NCBI GenBank assembly: GCA_003056245.1
Contig: MVDH01000001.1
Span: 1,426,716 to 1,490,715 of the forward strand
Reading direction: 5' to 3'
Length of the DNA stretch: 64,000 bases
Source of the DNA: Cellvibrio sp. 79
Lineage (GTDB): Bacteria; Pseudomonadota; Gammaproteobacteria; Pseudomonadales; Cellvibrionaceae
The notes under the pieces were generated by a model, which saw nothing but the letters and a program-made list of their open reading frames with translations, was not told where the DNA came from and made no database searches. Both the position numbers and the translations under genes were made by a program. This document shows positions 9,331-19,583 of the stretch, one piece after another. Position 1 is the first letter of the stretch; each line of letters opens with the position of its first letter.

Positions 9331-10104
9331 ATGGAATTTTTAGTTTTTCGCCTCTATGGCCCAATGGCCAGTTGGGGTGAGATCGCCGTGGGTGAGGCGC
9401 GCCATAGTGCTATTTACCCAAGCAAGTCTGCCATCATCGGCTTGCTGGCGGCTGCTTTGGGTATTCGCCGCGAGCAAGAAGAATTGCAAAAAAAATTAAC
9501 GGCAGGCTATTGGCAGGCGATTAAATTACTTAAAGCCGGTCAAGTGTTAAAAGATTATCACACCGCGCAAGCACCTGACTCTGTGGGTAGGTTTCGCTAT
9601 CGCACAAGACGTGATGAATTAATTCACGGTAAAGAGCGTTTAGGCACGGTGCTTTCCAGCCGTGAGTATCGTACCGATGCACAAGCAATTGTTGCTATCA
9701 AAGCATTAGATGCAGCGCCTTATGAGTTGAAATCACTTCAACAAGCGTTGCAGTTGCCCAAGTTTCATTTGTATCTTGGGCGTAAGTCGTGTCCTTTGGC
9801 TGCGCCGTTAGATGTGCAATTAATTACAGCGGATAACTTTCGAATGGCGCTGGATGCTTATGTCCTTAAAGATTTATTGATTGATGCCTCTGAATGGCAA
9901 AGTGATGCGCGTTGGTTACCAAAAGACAAACTTATCCATTATTACTGGGAGGGCGATCTACAGGGTTTTTCTATTGAGGATGCTGAATTTAATTTTCAGC
10001 AAGTACAAAAACTATCGCGTTACGACATGCCCTCATCTCGCCGTCGTTGGCAATTTTCGCCGCGCTCGGAATATTTATGGCTACATAACAAGGAGGTGAG
10101 CTAA
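9331..10104 (+). CDS. cas5e: Type I-E Cascade subunit Cas5e (CasD)
   Basis: RAMP protein that caps the 5' handle of the crRNA. MEFLVFRLYGPMASWGEIA, then YPSKSAIIGLLAAALGI, is the classic Cas5 N-terminal signature, and the C-terminal part has the SRRRWQFSPRSEYLW block common to Cas5e. The length of 257 aa is normal for the subtype. It is preceded by AGGAGG and starts 8 nt after cas7e. Its stop overlaps the cas6e ATG by one base (TAATG at 10102-10106). Confidence 0.94.
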   Translation: MEFLVFRLYGPMASWGEIAVGEARHSAIYPSKSAIIGLLAAALGIRREQEELQKKLTAGYWQAIKLLKAGQVLKDYHTAQAPDSVGRFRYRTRRDELIHGKERLGTVLSSREYRTDAQAIVAIKALDAAPYELKSLQQALQLPKFHLYLGRKSCPLAAPLDVQLITADNFRMALDAYVLKDLLIDASEWQSDARWLPKDKLIHYYWEGDLQGFSIEDAEFNFQQVQKLSRYDMPSSRRRWQFSPRSEYLWLHNKEVS

Positions 10105-10874
10105 TGTATTTATCACGCATTGAATTAACACCGGCTATTGCTGAATATTCGCAGCTAGGTGCAATTTTAAAAGATCGTAGTTACGGCATACACCGTTTGT
10201 TGTGGGATTTATTTGCCGCTCAAGAGCGCTTTTTGTTCAGGGAGGAAAATACTCAGGAACAATTAAACAGTCGCCGCCGTTTACCAATTTATTACGTGTT
10301 ATCTGTAACTAAACCAATATCTGATTCACCTATCTTTAAAATCGATAGTAAGGAGTTTTCACCGAAATTGAATGTAGGTGATCAATTGGCTTTTAAGTTG
10401 AGAGCTAATCCCACTATCGCACGTAAAATGGAAGGTAAAAAAAATTCTCAGCGTCATGATGTTGTTATGGATGCGCAACGCCAATTTTTAATATCCTCCT
10501 GTCAGGCTCGACAATTGTCAGCAGCAAATACAAAAAGCGAGTTGCGCCAGTTATTGCTGAGTCACCCGGATTATAGTGATGATCAAGGTGGAAAACGCTT
10601 GGCGGCTGAATTGGACGATGCCATTCGGGTGGCCTCTATCGAATGGATAAAAAAGCGCGGTGAAACGCATGGGTACTGTTTGCAGAGTTTGGAGGCAACA
10701 GGATATCGCTGGAATGCTTTGCCAGAAAAAGATCGCAATGCGGGATTTAGCTCAATGGATTATGAGGGGATTCTGCAAGTGACTGATCCCGAGAGATTTG
10801 CGCAGATGTTAATCATGGGCATCGGCCCCTCCAAAGCTTTCGGCTGCGGCCTAATGTTAATTCGCCGTATTTAG
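10104..10874 (+). CDS. cas6e: Type I-E CRISPR RNA endonuclease Cas6e (Cse3/CasE)
   Basis: Cuts the pre-crRNA within each repeat, 3' of the hairpin, and stays bound to the mature crRNA. MYLSRIELTP opens the first RAMP fold. His30 in the segment DRSYGIHRLLWDLF corresponds to the catalytic histidine region of the family. The C-terminal glycine-rich loop reads GIGPSKAFGCGLMLIRR. The gene uses an AGGAGG box (10091-10096) inside cas5e and overlaps it by one base. The next gene, cas1, is 169 bp away, the largest gap in the cas operon. Confidence 0.94.
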   Translation: MYLSRIELTPAIAEYSQLGAILKDRSYGIHRLLWDLFAAQERFLFREENTQEQLNSRRRLPIYYVLSVTKPISDSPIFKIDSKEFSPKLNVGDQLAFKLRANPTIARKMEGKKNSQRHDVVMDAQRQFLISSCQARQLSAANTKSELRQLLLSHPDYSDDQGGKRLAAELDDAIRVASIEWIKKRGETHGYCLQSLEATGYRWNALPEKDRNAGFSSMDYEGILQVTDPERFAQMLIMGIGPSKAFGCGLMLIRRI

Positions 10875-10906
10875 TTTTTCAGGTTGAAAATAACCATTCA
10901 AAGCTC

Positions 10907-10936
10907 AGATTGTGCCAACACTTGCTGGCACAATTT
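10907..10936 (+). other. Inverted repeat between cas6e and cas1
   Basis: ATTGTGCCA (10909-10917) and TGGCACAAT (10926-10934) form a 9-bp stem with an 8-nt loop, extendable by one wobble and one A-T pair. No T tract follows, so it is not a standard terminator. It could be an RNA processing or stability element that separates the interference and adaptation halves of the transcript. An open frame without ATG also crosses this gap and ends at TAG 11006-11008. Confidence 0.5.
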
Positions 10937-11043
10937 GATCATCGTGAAAGAACAGTATTGGACGATGCGATACGTTATCTGCTTAAAAGCTCAGGCTACT
11001 TTATTTAGTAAGCTTCTAATCTCTCATGTTCTGGAGTTAGCTA

Positions 11044-12272
<1,229 letters not shown>

Positions 12273-12353
12273 ATCGCATCTTAAAATATCAATTTCATTG
12301 GTAGATTTTCCTACCCTCATTTTCTTATTGTAGATCAGTAGGTTACAGTAAGA
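12273..12353 (+). promoter_or_regulatory. CRISPR leader with IHF-like site
   Basis: AT-rich 81-bp stretch between cas2 and the first repeat. An IHF-like core (ATCA-R-N4-TTA) lies at 12333-12345, 8 nt before the first repeat, matching the known need of type I-E adaptation for IHF bending near the leader end. The last bases, TAGGTTA then AGAGTGTTC, resemble the leader-repeat junction of E. coli as I remember it. The leader is shorter than the roughly 100 bp or more usual elsewhere, so array transcription may start inside cas2. Confidence 0.6.
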
Positions 12354-15300
12354 GTGTTCTCCGCGTTAGCGGAGATGAACCGCCAGAGCTGTCAATCGTC
12401 CAAGATCAAAAGCCGTGTTCTCCGCGTTAGCGGAGATGAACCGTTTTTGCCGAGATAGGAATGGCCTACGAGAGCGTGTTCTCCGCGTTAGCGGAGATGA
12501 ACCGGGAGTGACCATGGCCCAGCGCCTCACCAAAAGGTGTTCTCCGCGTTAGCGGAGATGAACCGATAAGATGCCGGCCTAAACTTTCTTGCGCCTAGTG
12601 TTCTCCGCGTTAGCGGAGATGAACCGCAGTTCAGCCTGCAGCTGCTGCCGCTTGCCGGGTGTTCTCCGCGTTAGCGGAGATGAACCGCCTGTCCAAATTT
12701 TTGGCGATTTGAAAAGTTAGTGTTCTCCGCGTTAGCGGAGATGAACCGTAGTAGTAACGTATCAATATGGCTCATATTCAGTGTTCTCCGCGTTAGCGGA
12801 GATGAACCGATACGCTGCTAGATTTAAAAGAGATTCGCGAAGTGTTCTCCGCGTTAGCGGAGATGAACCGATATCACCTCGATTATTGGGCGGGTTACTC
12901 CGGTGTTCTCCGCGTTAGCGGAGATGAACCGCCCGCTGGCCGTACCACCAGTAACCGCAATTGGTGTTCTCCGCGTTAGCGGAGATGAACCGTATTCTTA
13001 ACTGCAGAGGGTTTAACAATTGGCGTGTTCTCCGCGTTAGCGGAGATGAACCGAAAACGGTCATTTTCAATTGAGAGCTGCCCTCGTGTTCTCCGCGTTA
13101 GCGGAGATGAACCGGTGATTGTTGTTTCCATGCTGCCAGTGTGGCCGTGTTCTCCGCGTTAGCGGAGATGAACCGATATATTTACGGTGCCCTCTTGAGC
13201 GACCTTAGTGTTCTCCGCGTTAGCGGAGATGAACCGTGATTCGCAATTGCAGAATGCGGTAACTGCAAGTGTTCTCCGCGTTAGCGGAGATGAACCGGGG
13301 CTGCCATCGATAGCGACCAGCAACCAGATGTGTTCTCCGCGTTAGCGGAGATGAACCGAGGGTATTACGGTGGGGGCTAGTGTTGGTGACGTGTTCTCCG
13401 CGTTAGCGGAGATGAACCGTGCGGGCGTGTCAGAAAAATCCTGTGCCAAATGTGTTCTCCGCGTTAGCGGAGATGAACCGGCTATCGGGAATCTACCGTT
13501 ATTTGCGCATTGGTGTTCTCCGCGTTAGCGGAGATGAACCGCGTTCGCTCAGCAGCTCGTGTTGGCTAACACTGTGTTCTCCGCGTTAGCGGAGATGAAC
13601 CGAGAATTTGTATACTAACCAGGCTCTCATGGACGTGTTCTCCGCGTTAGCGGAGATGAACCGTGAGTATAATTCCCCTCCCTCCCTTGGCCGGAGTGTT
13701 CTCCGCGTTAGCGGAGATGAACCGCGCTATACCGTTGAGGATTGCGGCGATGATATGTGTTCTCCGCGTTAGCGGAGATGAACCGATGGTACTTGGTTCC
13801 GCCCAGGGAAATCATAGGTGTTCTCCGCGTTAGCGGAGATGAACCGATTATGATGCTTTCCGATACTTAAACCCGTCCGTGTTCTCCGCGTTAGCGGAGA
13901 TGAACCGTGGTGACAAAGAAATCGTTGTTTACCTGACCGGTGTTCTCCGCGTTAGCGGAGATGAACCGTAACTTTTGAATCTGAAATGCAGTGCGGAGTT
14001 GTGTTCTCCGCGTTAGCGGAGATGAACCGTCAGGAGCAGGCGAATCAACATGGCCATCCAAAGTGTTCTCCGCGTTAGCGGAGATGAACCGGAGTTAATT
14101 GTCCTCACATAATTCACAACGATGTGTTCTCCGCGTTAGCGGAGATGAACCGAGTTAGAACAACTGGGGAATTGATAAATAATCGTGTTCTCCGCGTTAG
14201 CGGAGATGAACCGCTATTACGTGCGGGGACGGGAGCGAAGGCAGCGTGTTCTCCGCGTTAGCGGAGATGAACCGCACTCGGGAACACTCTGCCCCGCACT
14301 GTCACAGTGTTCTCCGCGTTAGCGGAGATGAACCGCCTGGTTCTAAATATGTTTGGCAGCTGATTAAGTGTTCTCCGCGTTAGCGGAGATGAACCGATTT
14401 CAACGCTACGCTGGACGACTTCGACAAGGTGTTCTCCGCGTTAGCGGAGATGAACCGTGAATACTGAGCGTATGCGTCAGCATTTACTGGTGTTCTCCGC
14501 GTTAGCGGAGATGAACCGCGCGTAAACTTGAGGATTGGTTTGAAACGGAAGTGTTCTCCGCGTTAGCGGAGATGAACCGCCTGAATAAGCTCCGCTGTGA
14601 TTTCTTGCAGGGTGTTCTCCGCGTTAGCGGAGATGAACCGCTCTATCATGTCCCGATAAATGCTGCGCTCAAGTGTTCTCCGCGTTAGCGGAGATGAACC
14701 GATGGTTTGATTCCCGGTCGATTCGCTAAGTGGGTGTTCTCCGCGTTAGCGGAGATGAACCGTACCGTCCTCTGGAGCAGTGCTTAGCGGTTTTAGTGTT
14801 CTCCGCGTTAGCGGAGATGAACCGCATATGTTGTGATTGATCATTCAGATGTGTTCGTGTTCTCCGCGTTAGCGGAGATGAACCGTTTTAAGAACAGGTG
14901 CAATTGTGTTTGTTGGCGTGTTCTCCGCGTTAGCGGAGATGAACCGGGTTTTATGAAGATTTAGTAAATACTGTAACAGTGTTCTCCGCGTTAGCGGAGA
15001 TGAACCGAGGTTGTTTCGGCTCAGAAGCAGGATTTATAAGTGTTCTCCGCGTTAGCGGAGATGAACCGCAATTTAGAAAAAGACCTTTGCGGATTTCTTC
15101 GTGTTCTCCGCGTTAGCGGAGATGAACCGTTTTGCCAATTTTGCAAAATCTTCGGGTTCACGTGTTCTCCGCGTTAGCGGAGATGAACCGTTAATTGAAT
15201 ACGGGGTTGCATGGTCAATAGCGTGTTCTCCGCGTTAGCGGAGATGAACCGATTGACCGTTAGGCACTGCTTAGAAAATGAGAGTGTTCTCCGCGTTAGC

Positions 15301-15739
15301 GGAGATGAACCGATTTTTATAAGATGCGTCAAAAAATGTAATCCGTGTTCTCCGTGTTAGCGGATATGAACCGGGAGAAAGTAGGAAAAAGTCCTCCGGT
15401 GTTGAGTGTTCTCCACGTTAGCGGAGATGAACCGTACAAGCAGGTGGCTCGATGCGGCAATAGCGTGTGTTCTCCGCGTTAGCGGAGATGAACCGATGCA
15501 CCTCGGTCTTTTCCAGGGGGTGGAGATGTGTTCTCCGCGTTAGCGGAGATGAACCGTATCATGACAAGGCCTTTCCGATGATGCTGCCGTGTTCTCCGCA
15601 TTAGCGGAGATGAACCGGATTTACCGATCTACAAAACGGCGTATGAGTTGTGTTCTCCATGTTAGTGGAGATAAACCGGGCGATAATACTGTTTGGTGGT
15701 TGGTGTTTAAATGTTCTCCACGTAAGTGGAGATAATTCA
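12354..15739 (+). CRISPR. Type I-E CRISPR array, 56 repeats and 55 spacers
   Basis: A 29-bp repeat starting GTGTTCTCCGCG and ending GATGAACCG, with a CTCCGC/GCGGAG hairpin around GTTA, recurs every 61 bp. I followed all 56 start positions: spacers are 32 nt except two of 33 nt (before the repeats at 14063 and 14796). Repeats are identical from 12354 to the one at 15284. Changes first appear at 15345 (two substitutions), then 15406, 15589, 15650 and the terminal unit at 15711, which is the most altered. This gradient puts the oldest end far from cas2, as expected for leader-end acquisition. Uniform repeats and intact cas genes suggest a functional system. Spacer targets cannot be judged by eye. 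Confidence 0.98.
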
Positions 15740-15771
15740 CTGGTTCGAAATAGAGCATGCCTGTGTGGATC

Positions 15772-15800
15772 GTTTTCCCATTTTTAGTGGGGGCGTATCG
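15772..15800 (+). repeat. Probable decayed 57th CRISPR repeat
   Basis: Starts exactly 61 bp after the last recognisable repeat (15711). It matches the consensus at 17 of 29 positions by my count and keeps a hairpin (TCCCA with TGGGG). Most likely a ghost of an older, longer array. Confidence 0.45.
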
Positions 15801-15849
15801 CTATTTGTCTGAATATACATTCAACTAATCGTTAAAGGTATTGGCTTAT

Positions 15850-16367
15850 ATGCATATCGAAAAACCAATCAATCTCATGCTCAACTCCTTCTCGATTTCT
15901 ACACTAACAACCGCAATCATCTCGCTCCTTGGGAACCGGAGAGAAACGTGCATTTTTACACACTCGATTATTGGCAAGAACAAATGCAAAACCGCGAAGC
16001 AGAAATGCAGGAGGGCAGAGCAATTTTTTTTGTGGCGATGGATGATGCGGAAAATGTAATCGCGGTATGCAACCTGACCAATATCGTGCGCGGTGTTTTT
16101 CAGGCAGGTTACATGGGGTATGCAGTTGCAGAAGCTTATCAAGGTAAGGGAGTGATGAAGTCATTGTGTGAGTATGTTGTGAAATATGCATTTGAAGAGT
16201 TGAAATTAAATCGGGTGATGTCCAATTATTTGCCACGCAATGAGCGTTCGGGGAATTTGTTAAAAGCGTTGGGTTTTGAGCAGGAAGGTTATGCTAAACG
16301 CTATTTGAAAATTCATGGGCAATGGCAGGATCACGTGCTTACTGCTCGTGTTAACCCGGCTGAATAA
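15850..16367 (+). CDS. RimJ-like GNAT N-acetyltransferase, probable 5' frameshift
   Basis: GNAT enzyme similar to RimJ-type acetyltransferases that use acetyl-CoA to modify protein N-termini such as ribosomal proteins. The main frame encodes NRNHLAPWEPERN, then NLTNIVRGVFQAGYMGYAV, the acetyl-CoA loop AYQGKGVMKSL and the end LGFEQEGYAKRYLKIHGQW, all close to RimJ. The first ATG-like codon in that frame is GTG 15948, too late because homology begins near 15870. ATG 15850 (AAAGG at 15834-15838) starts in another frame and would join the main frame if the A5 run at 15860-15864 had one more A. Read so, the protein has about 172 residues. It is either a homopolymer error, a real 1-nt deletion, or a gene using a non-ATG start. 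Confidence 0.72.
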
Positions 16368-16398
16368 TTAAAAAATTGCCAATAAGCGATTGATGCAG

Positions 16399-19300
16399 CT
16401 AATGAAAATCCCGTGAATTTACACTCAGGTTTTTTAAGCAATGGGTGTAATCCTGCAAGTGTCCAGCAACTAAATGAATGACGGGTGTTTCACTGTCTGT
16501 TGCATTGATTTCCAATACTCCCTTGATCATCAATAACTGCGCGTTTAATAACGGCTCGCGGAAATGAACCTGGGTTTGTTGCCAGACGATCACATTGATA
16601 TTCCCGGTTTCGTCTTCCAGCGTTACAAACATGCTGCCTTTGGCGGTGCCGGGTCTTTGTCTGCCTGTGACTAATCCGGCAACCCGGACAAAGCGTCCGT
16701 GGCCAATACTGGCCAATTCGCGTTGGGTTTTACAGCGATTAAAAGGCGATTGGTTGCGCAGCAATGCCATGGGGTGTGTGCGCAAACTTAATCCGAGACT
16801 GGTGTAATCATCTTGCATATCTTTTTCCAGCGAAGGCGCTGGCATACTTAATAAATCATGTTGATCTTCACTGTTTTCCAATAAAGAAATATAAGGCTTT
16901 AGCGCTGCGGCTTGCCAGCGTGATTCATGGCGATCTCCCGTCAGTTGTGCAAACGCATCGGCTGCGGCAAGTTGCCCCAGATCCGTTGCGGTGAGCGGTG
17001 TGCGCCGTGAAAGATTTTCCAGCGACGTAAATGGTTTGTTGCCACGCCAGCGCGCAATCTGTTGTGCGGCAGTGATATTCAGTGAGCTGATTTGGCAAAA
17101 TCCCAGACGAATTGCGAATAACGGTTGCGGGTTCGGAAAATATTCCGTGGGTAAATTGTTGGCAGCCGTTTTTTCCAATTGGTTCTCGTACTCGCTGCGG
17201 TTGATATCTACTGGTAGCACCACAATGCCATGGCGTTTTGCATCCTGAATCAATTGCGAGGGCGAATAAAAGCCCATCGGCTGGCTATTTAACAGTGCAC
17301 AATAAAATGCGGCAGGATGATGGCGTTTACACCAGGAGGAGGCATAACACAGCAATGCAAAGCTTGCCGAGTGCGATTCGGGGAATCCGTAACCGCCGAA
17401 CCCTTTTATTTGTTCAAATAATCGTACCGCAAAATCCAGTGAATAATTGCGTGTGAGCATTCCTGTAATAAATTCTTCTTCGAATTTTTCCAGATCACTA
17501 TTTTTTCCCCAGCTTGCCATCGACCGGCGCAATTCGTCGGCTCTGCCACCGCTAAAACCTGCAGCAACCATTGCAAGCCTGATTGCTTGCTCCTGAAAAA
17601 TCGGAATTCCCAATGTGCTTTTTAAAACCGGTTCCAGATCGTCGTGTTCATAAGTCACTTTTTCTTTTTTATTTCGCCGTTGCAGGTAAGGATGTACCAT
17701 CCCGCCTTGAATGGGACCGGGGCGCACTATCGCAATTTGAATGACCAAGTCATAAAATGTTTCTGGTTTTAAGCGGGGTAGCATCGACATTTGCGCGCGC
17801 GACTCTACTTGAAACACACCAACGCTATCGGCCATGCGTAACATTTTATAAGTAGCGTCGTCTTCGGCGGGAATGTCTGCAAGCCGTTGTATTCCAGGTT
17901 GGTATTTTTGAATAATTCGCAATGTTTTTTTCAGTGCGGTTAACATGCCCAATGCAAGTACATCTACCTTCAATAAACGCATTGTCTCTAAATCTTCTTT
18001 ATCCCACTGGATAATCGTACGCTCAGGCATGCTGGCATTTTCAATGGGTACTAAATCGCTGATGCGATCCTGCGCAATAACAAATCCACCTACATGCTGG
18101 GATAAATGCCGTGGAAAGCCGCGCAGCTCATTGACGAGATCAAAAAATAAATGCAGCTTTTGCTGAGAAGGTAAAATAAATGCCTGATTGGATTCCCGCA
18201 ATTGCTCGCTCAGGCGAGTTAAACGTTGCTCCCATTCGGTACGTTCATCCCACCAGGCAATAGACGAAGCCAAATGCGTTATAAATATGGGGTCAAATCC
18301 TAGCGCTTTACCCAGATCGCGAACTGCACTTCTACGCCGGTAGGTGATAACGGTAGCAGCAAGAGCCGCACGTTCACGGCTATATTTTTGATAGATATAT
18401 TGGATAACTTCTTCACGCCGTGCGTGTTCAAAATCTACATCAATATCCGGTGGTTCATTGCGCTCTTTGGAAATAAAACGCTCAAACAACACATTGATTT
18501 GCCCGGGCGCAATTTCAGTAATGCCAAGGCAATAACACACAACCGAGTTGGCCGCAGAACCGCGGCCCTGGCATAAAATATCCTGCGAGCGTGCGAATTC
18601 AACGATGTCGTATACCGTTAGGAAGAAAAATTCATACCTCTCTCCAATGATAAGCCCCAATTCTTTTTCAATGAGTTGGGTGACTTCTGGTGGTGTCCCT
18701 TGGGGATAGCGCTGTTGCTCACCTTGCCGTACGAGATGGCGAAGATATTGATCCGGTGCAAAACCGGCGGGAACTAATTCCCGGGGATATTGATATTGCA
18801 ATTCTTCCATCGAAAAATTGCACTGCTCCCGAATTCGTTCCGTTTCTTCCAGCAATGCGCTGGGGTACAGTTTTTCCAATTGCCCCAGTGTTTTTAAATA
18901 AGCTTCGCTATTTGCCCTGGTTTGTGTTCCTAATTTTTGTACTTCGGTATTCAAACGAATTGCTGTGAGTGAATCCAATAACATTTTTCGTTTGCTGCTG
19001 TGCATTAACGCTTGTCCGGCAGCTACTAATGGAATTCCCCATTCTTTCCCCAATTGTTGCCAGCGTTCAAAATGTTGTTGTTCACCACTGTGCAATTGAT
19101 GGTTTATTCCGAGCCATAAACGATCTTTAAATGCGCGTGTTAAATAATCGGCATGCAACTGAATGGTACTTTCATTGTTATCGTTGATGGGGTCGCACAA
19201 CCAGATAAGCAAACAATGTTGCAGGCGAAAACGTAAATCCTCGATATGTGCTTCATAGTTGCCTTTATCCGCACGTCGCCGCGCCAGGGTGATAAAGCCG

Positions 19301-19566
19301 GATAGTTCTGCATAAGCTATGCGTGTGGGCGCTATAGCAATTAACGTTATCCCATTGGATAAAAAAAAATGGCTGCCGATAATTAATTCTATCCCACATT
19401 TTTGTGCAGCAGAAAACGCTTTTACTACACCAGCCAATGAGCATTCGTCGGTAATGGCGATAGCGCTATAACCTAATTCTGCAGCGCGCGTGACCATTTC
19501 CTGTGGATGGGATGCTCCGCTTAAAAAAGTAAAATTGGTAATAGTATGAAGATGTGTATAGTTCAT
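16399..19566 (-). CDS. dnaE2: Error-prone DNA polymerase DnaE2 (ImuC)
   Basis: Alpha-subunit-like C-family polymerase that extends damaged DNA in the SOS-induced ImuA-ImuB-DnaE2 mutasome. The 1055-aa protein starts with a PHP domain (YTHLHTITNFTFLSGASHPQ). It carries the palm motif PPDIDVDFEHARREEVIQYI with catalytic aspartates, then a helix-hairpin-helix region and a C-terminal OB fold (VAGLVTGRQRPGTAKGSMFV). Length and the reduced C-terminus fit DnaE2 rather than replicative DnaE1. It lies 17 bp after imuB; AGGAGG upstream of its ATG suggests its own ribosome binding. It is third in an SOS operon led by the LexA box near 21827. Confidence 0.95.
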   Translation of the reverse strand: MNYTHLHTITNFTFLSGASHPQEMVTRAAELGYSAIAITDECSLAGVVKAFSAAQKCGIELIIGSHFFLSNGITLIAIAPTRIAYAELSGFITLARRRADKGNYEAHIEDLRFRLQHCLLIWLCDPINDNNESTIQLHADYLTRAFKDRLWLGINHQLHSGEQQHFERWQQLGKEWGIPLVAAGQALMHSSKRKMLLDSLTAIRLNTEVQKLGTQTRANSEAYLKTLGQLEKLYPSALLEETERIREQCNFSMEELQYQYPRELVPAGFAPDQYLRHLVRQGEQQRYPQGTPPEVTQLIEKELGLIIGERYEFFFLTVYDIVEFARSQDILCQGRGSAANSVVCYCLGITEIAPGQINVLFERFISKERNEPPDIDVDFEHARREEVIQYIYQKYSRERAALAATVITYRRRSAVRDLGKALGFDPIFITHLASSIAWWDERTEWEQRLTRLSEQLRESNQAFILPSQQKLHLFFDLVNELRGFPRHLSQHVGGFVIAQDRISDLVPIENASMPERTIIQWDKEDLETMRLLKVDVLALGMLTALKKTLRIIQKYQPGIQRLADIPAEDDATYKMLRMADSVGVFQVESRAQMSMLPRLKPETFYDLVIQIAIVRPGPIQGGMVHPYLQRRNKKEKVTYEHDDLEPVLKSTLGIPIFQEQAIRLAMVAAGFSGGRADELRRSMASWGKNSDLEKFEEEFITGMLTRNYSLDFAVRLFEQIKGFGGYGFPESHSASFALLCYASSWCKRHHPAAFYCALLNSQPMGFYSPSQLIQDAKRHGIVVLPVDINRSEYENQLEKTAANNLPTEYFPNPQPLFAIRLGFCQISSLNITAAQQIARWRGNKPFTSLENLSRRTPLTATDLGQLAAADAFAQLTGDRHESRWQAAALKPYISLLENSEDQHDLLSMPAPSLEKDMQDDYTSLGLSLRTHPMALLRNQSPFNRCKTQRELASIGHGRFVRVAGLVTGRQRPGTAKGSMFVTLEDETGNINVIVWQQTQVHFREPLLNAQLLMIKGVLEINATDSETPVIHLVAGHLQDYTHCLKNLSVNSRDFH

Positions 19567-19583
19567 AATTTTCTAAAAGCCTC

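Noticed and set aside
12383-15710. Self-targeting spacers or spacers with known phage matches
   Set aside because: No spacer was recognised by eye and no search can be run; a BLASTN of the 55 spacers against phage and the host genome would decide.
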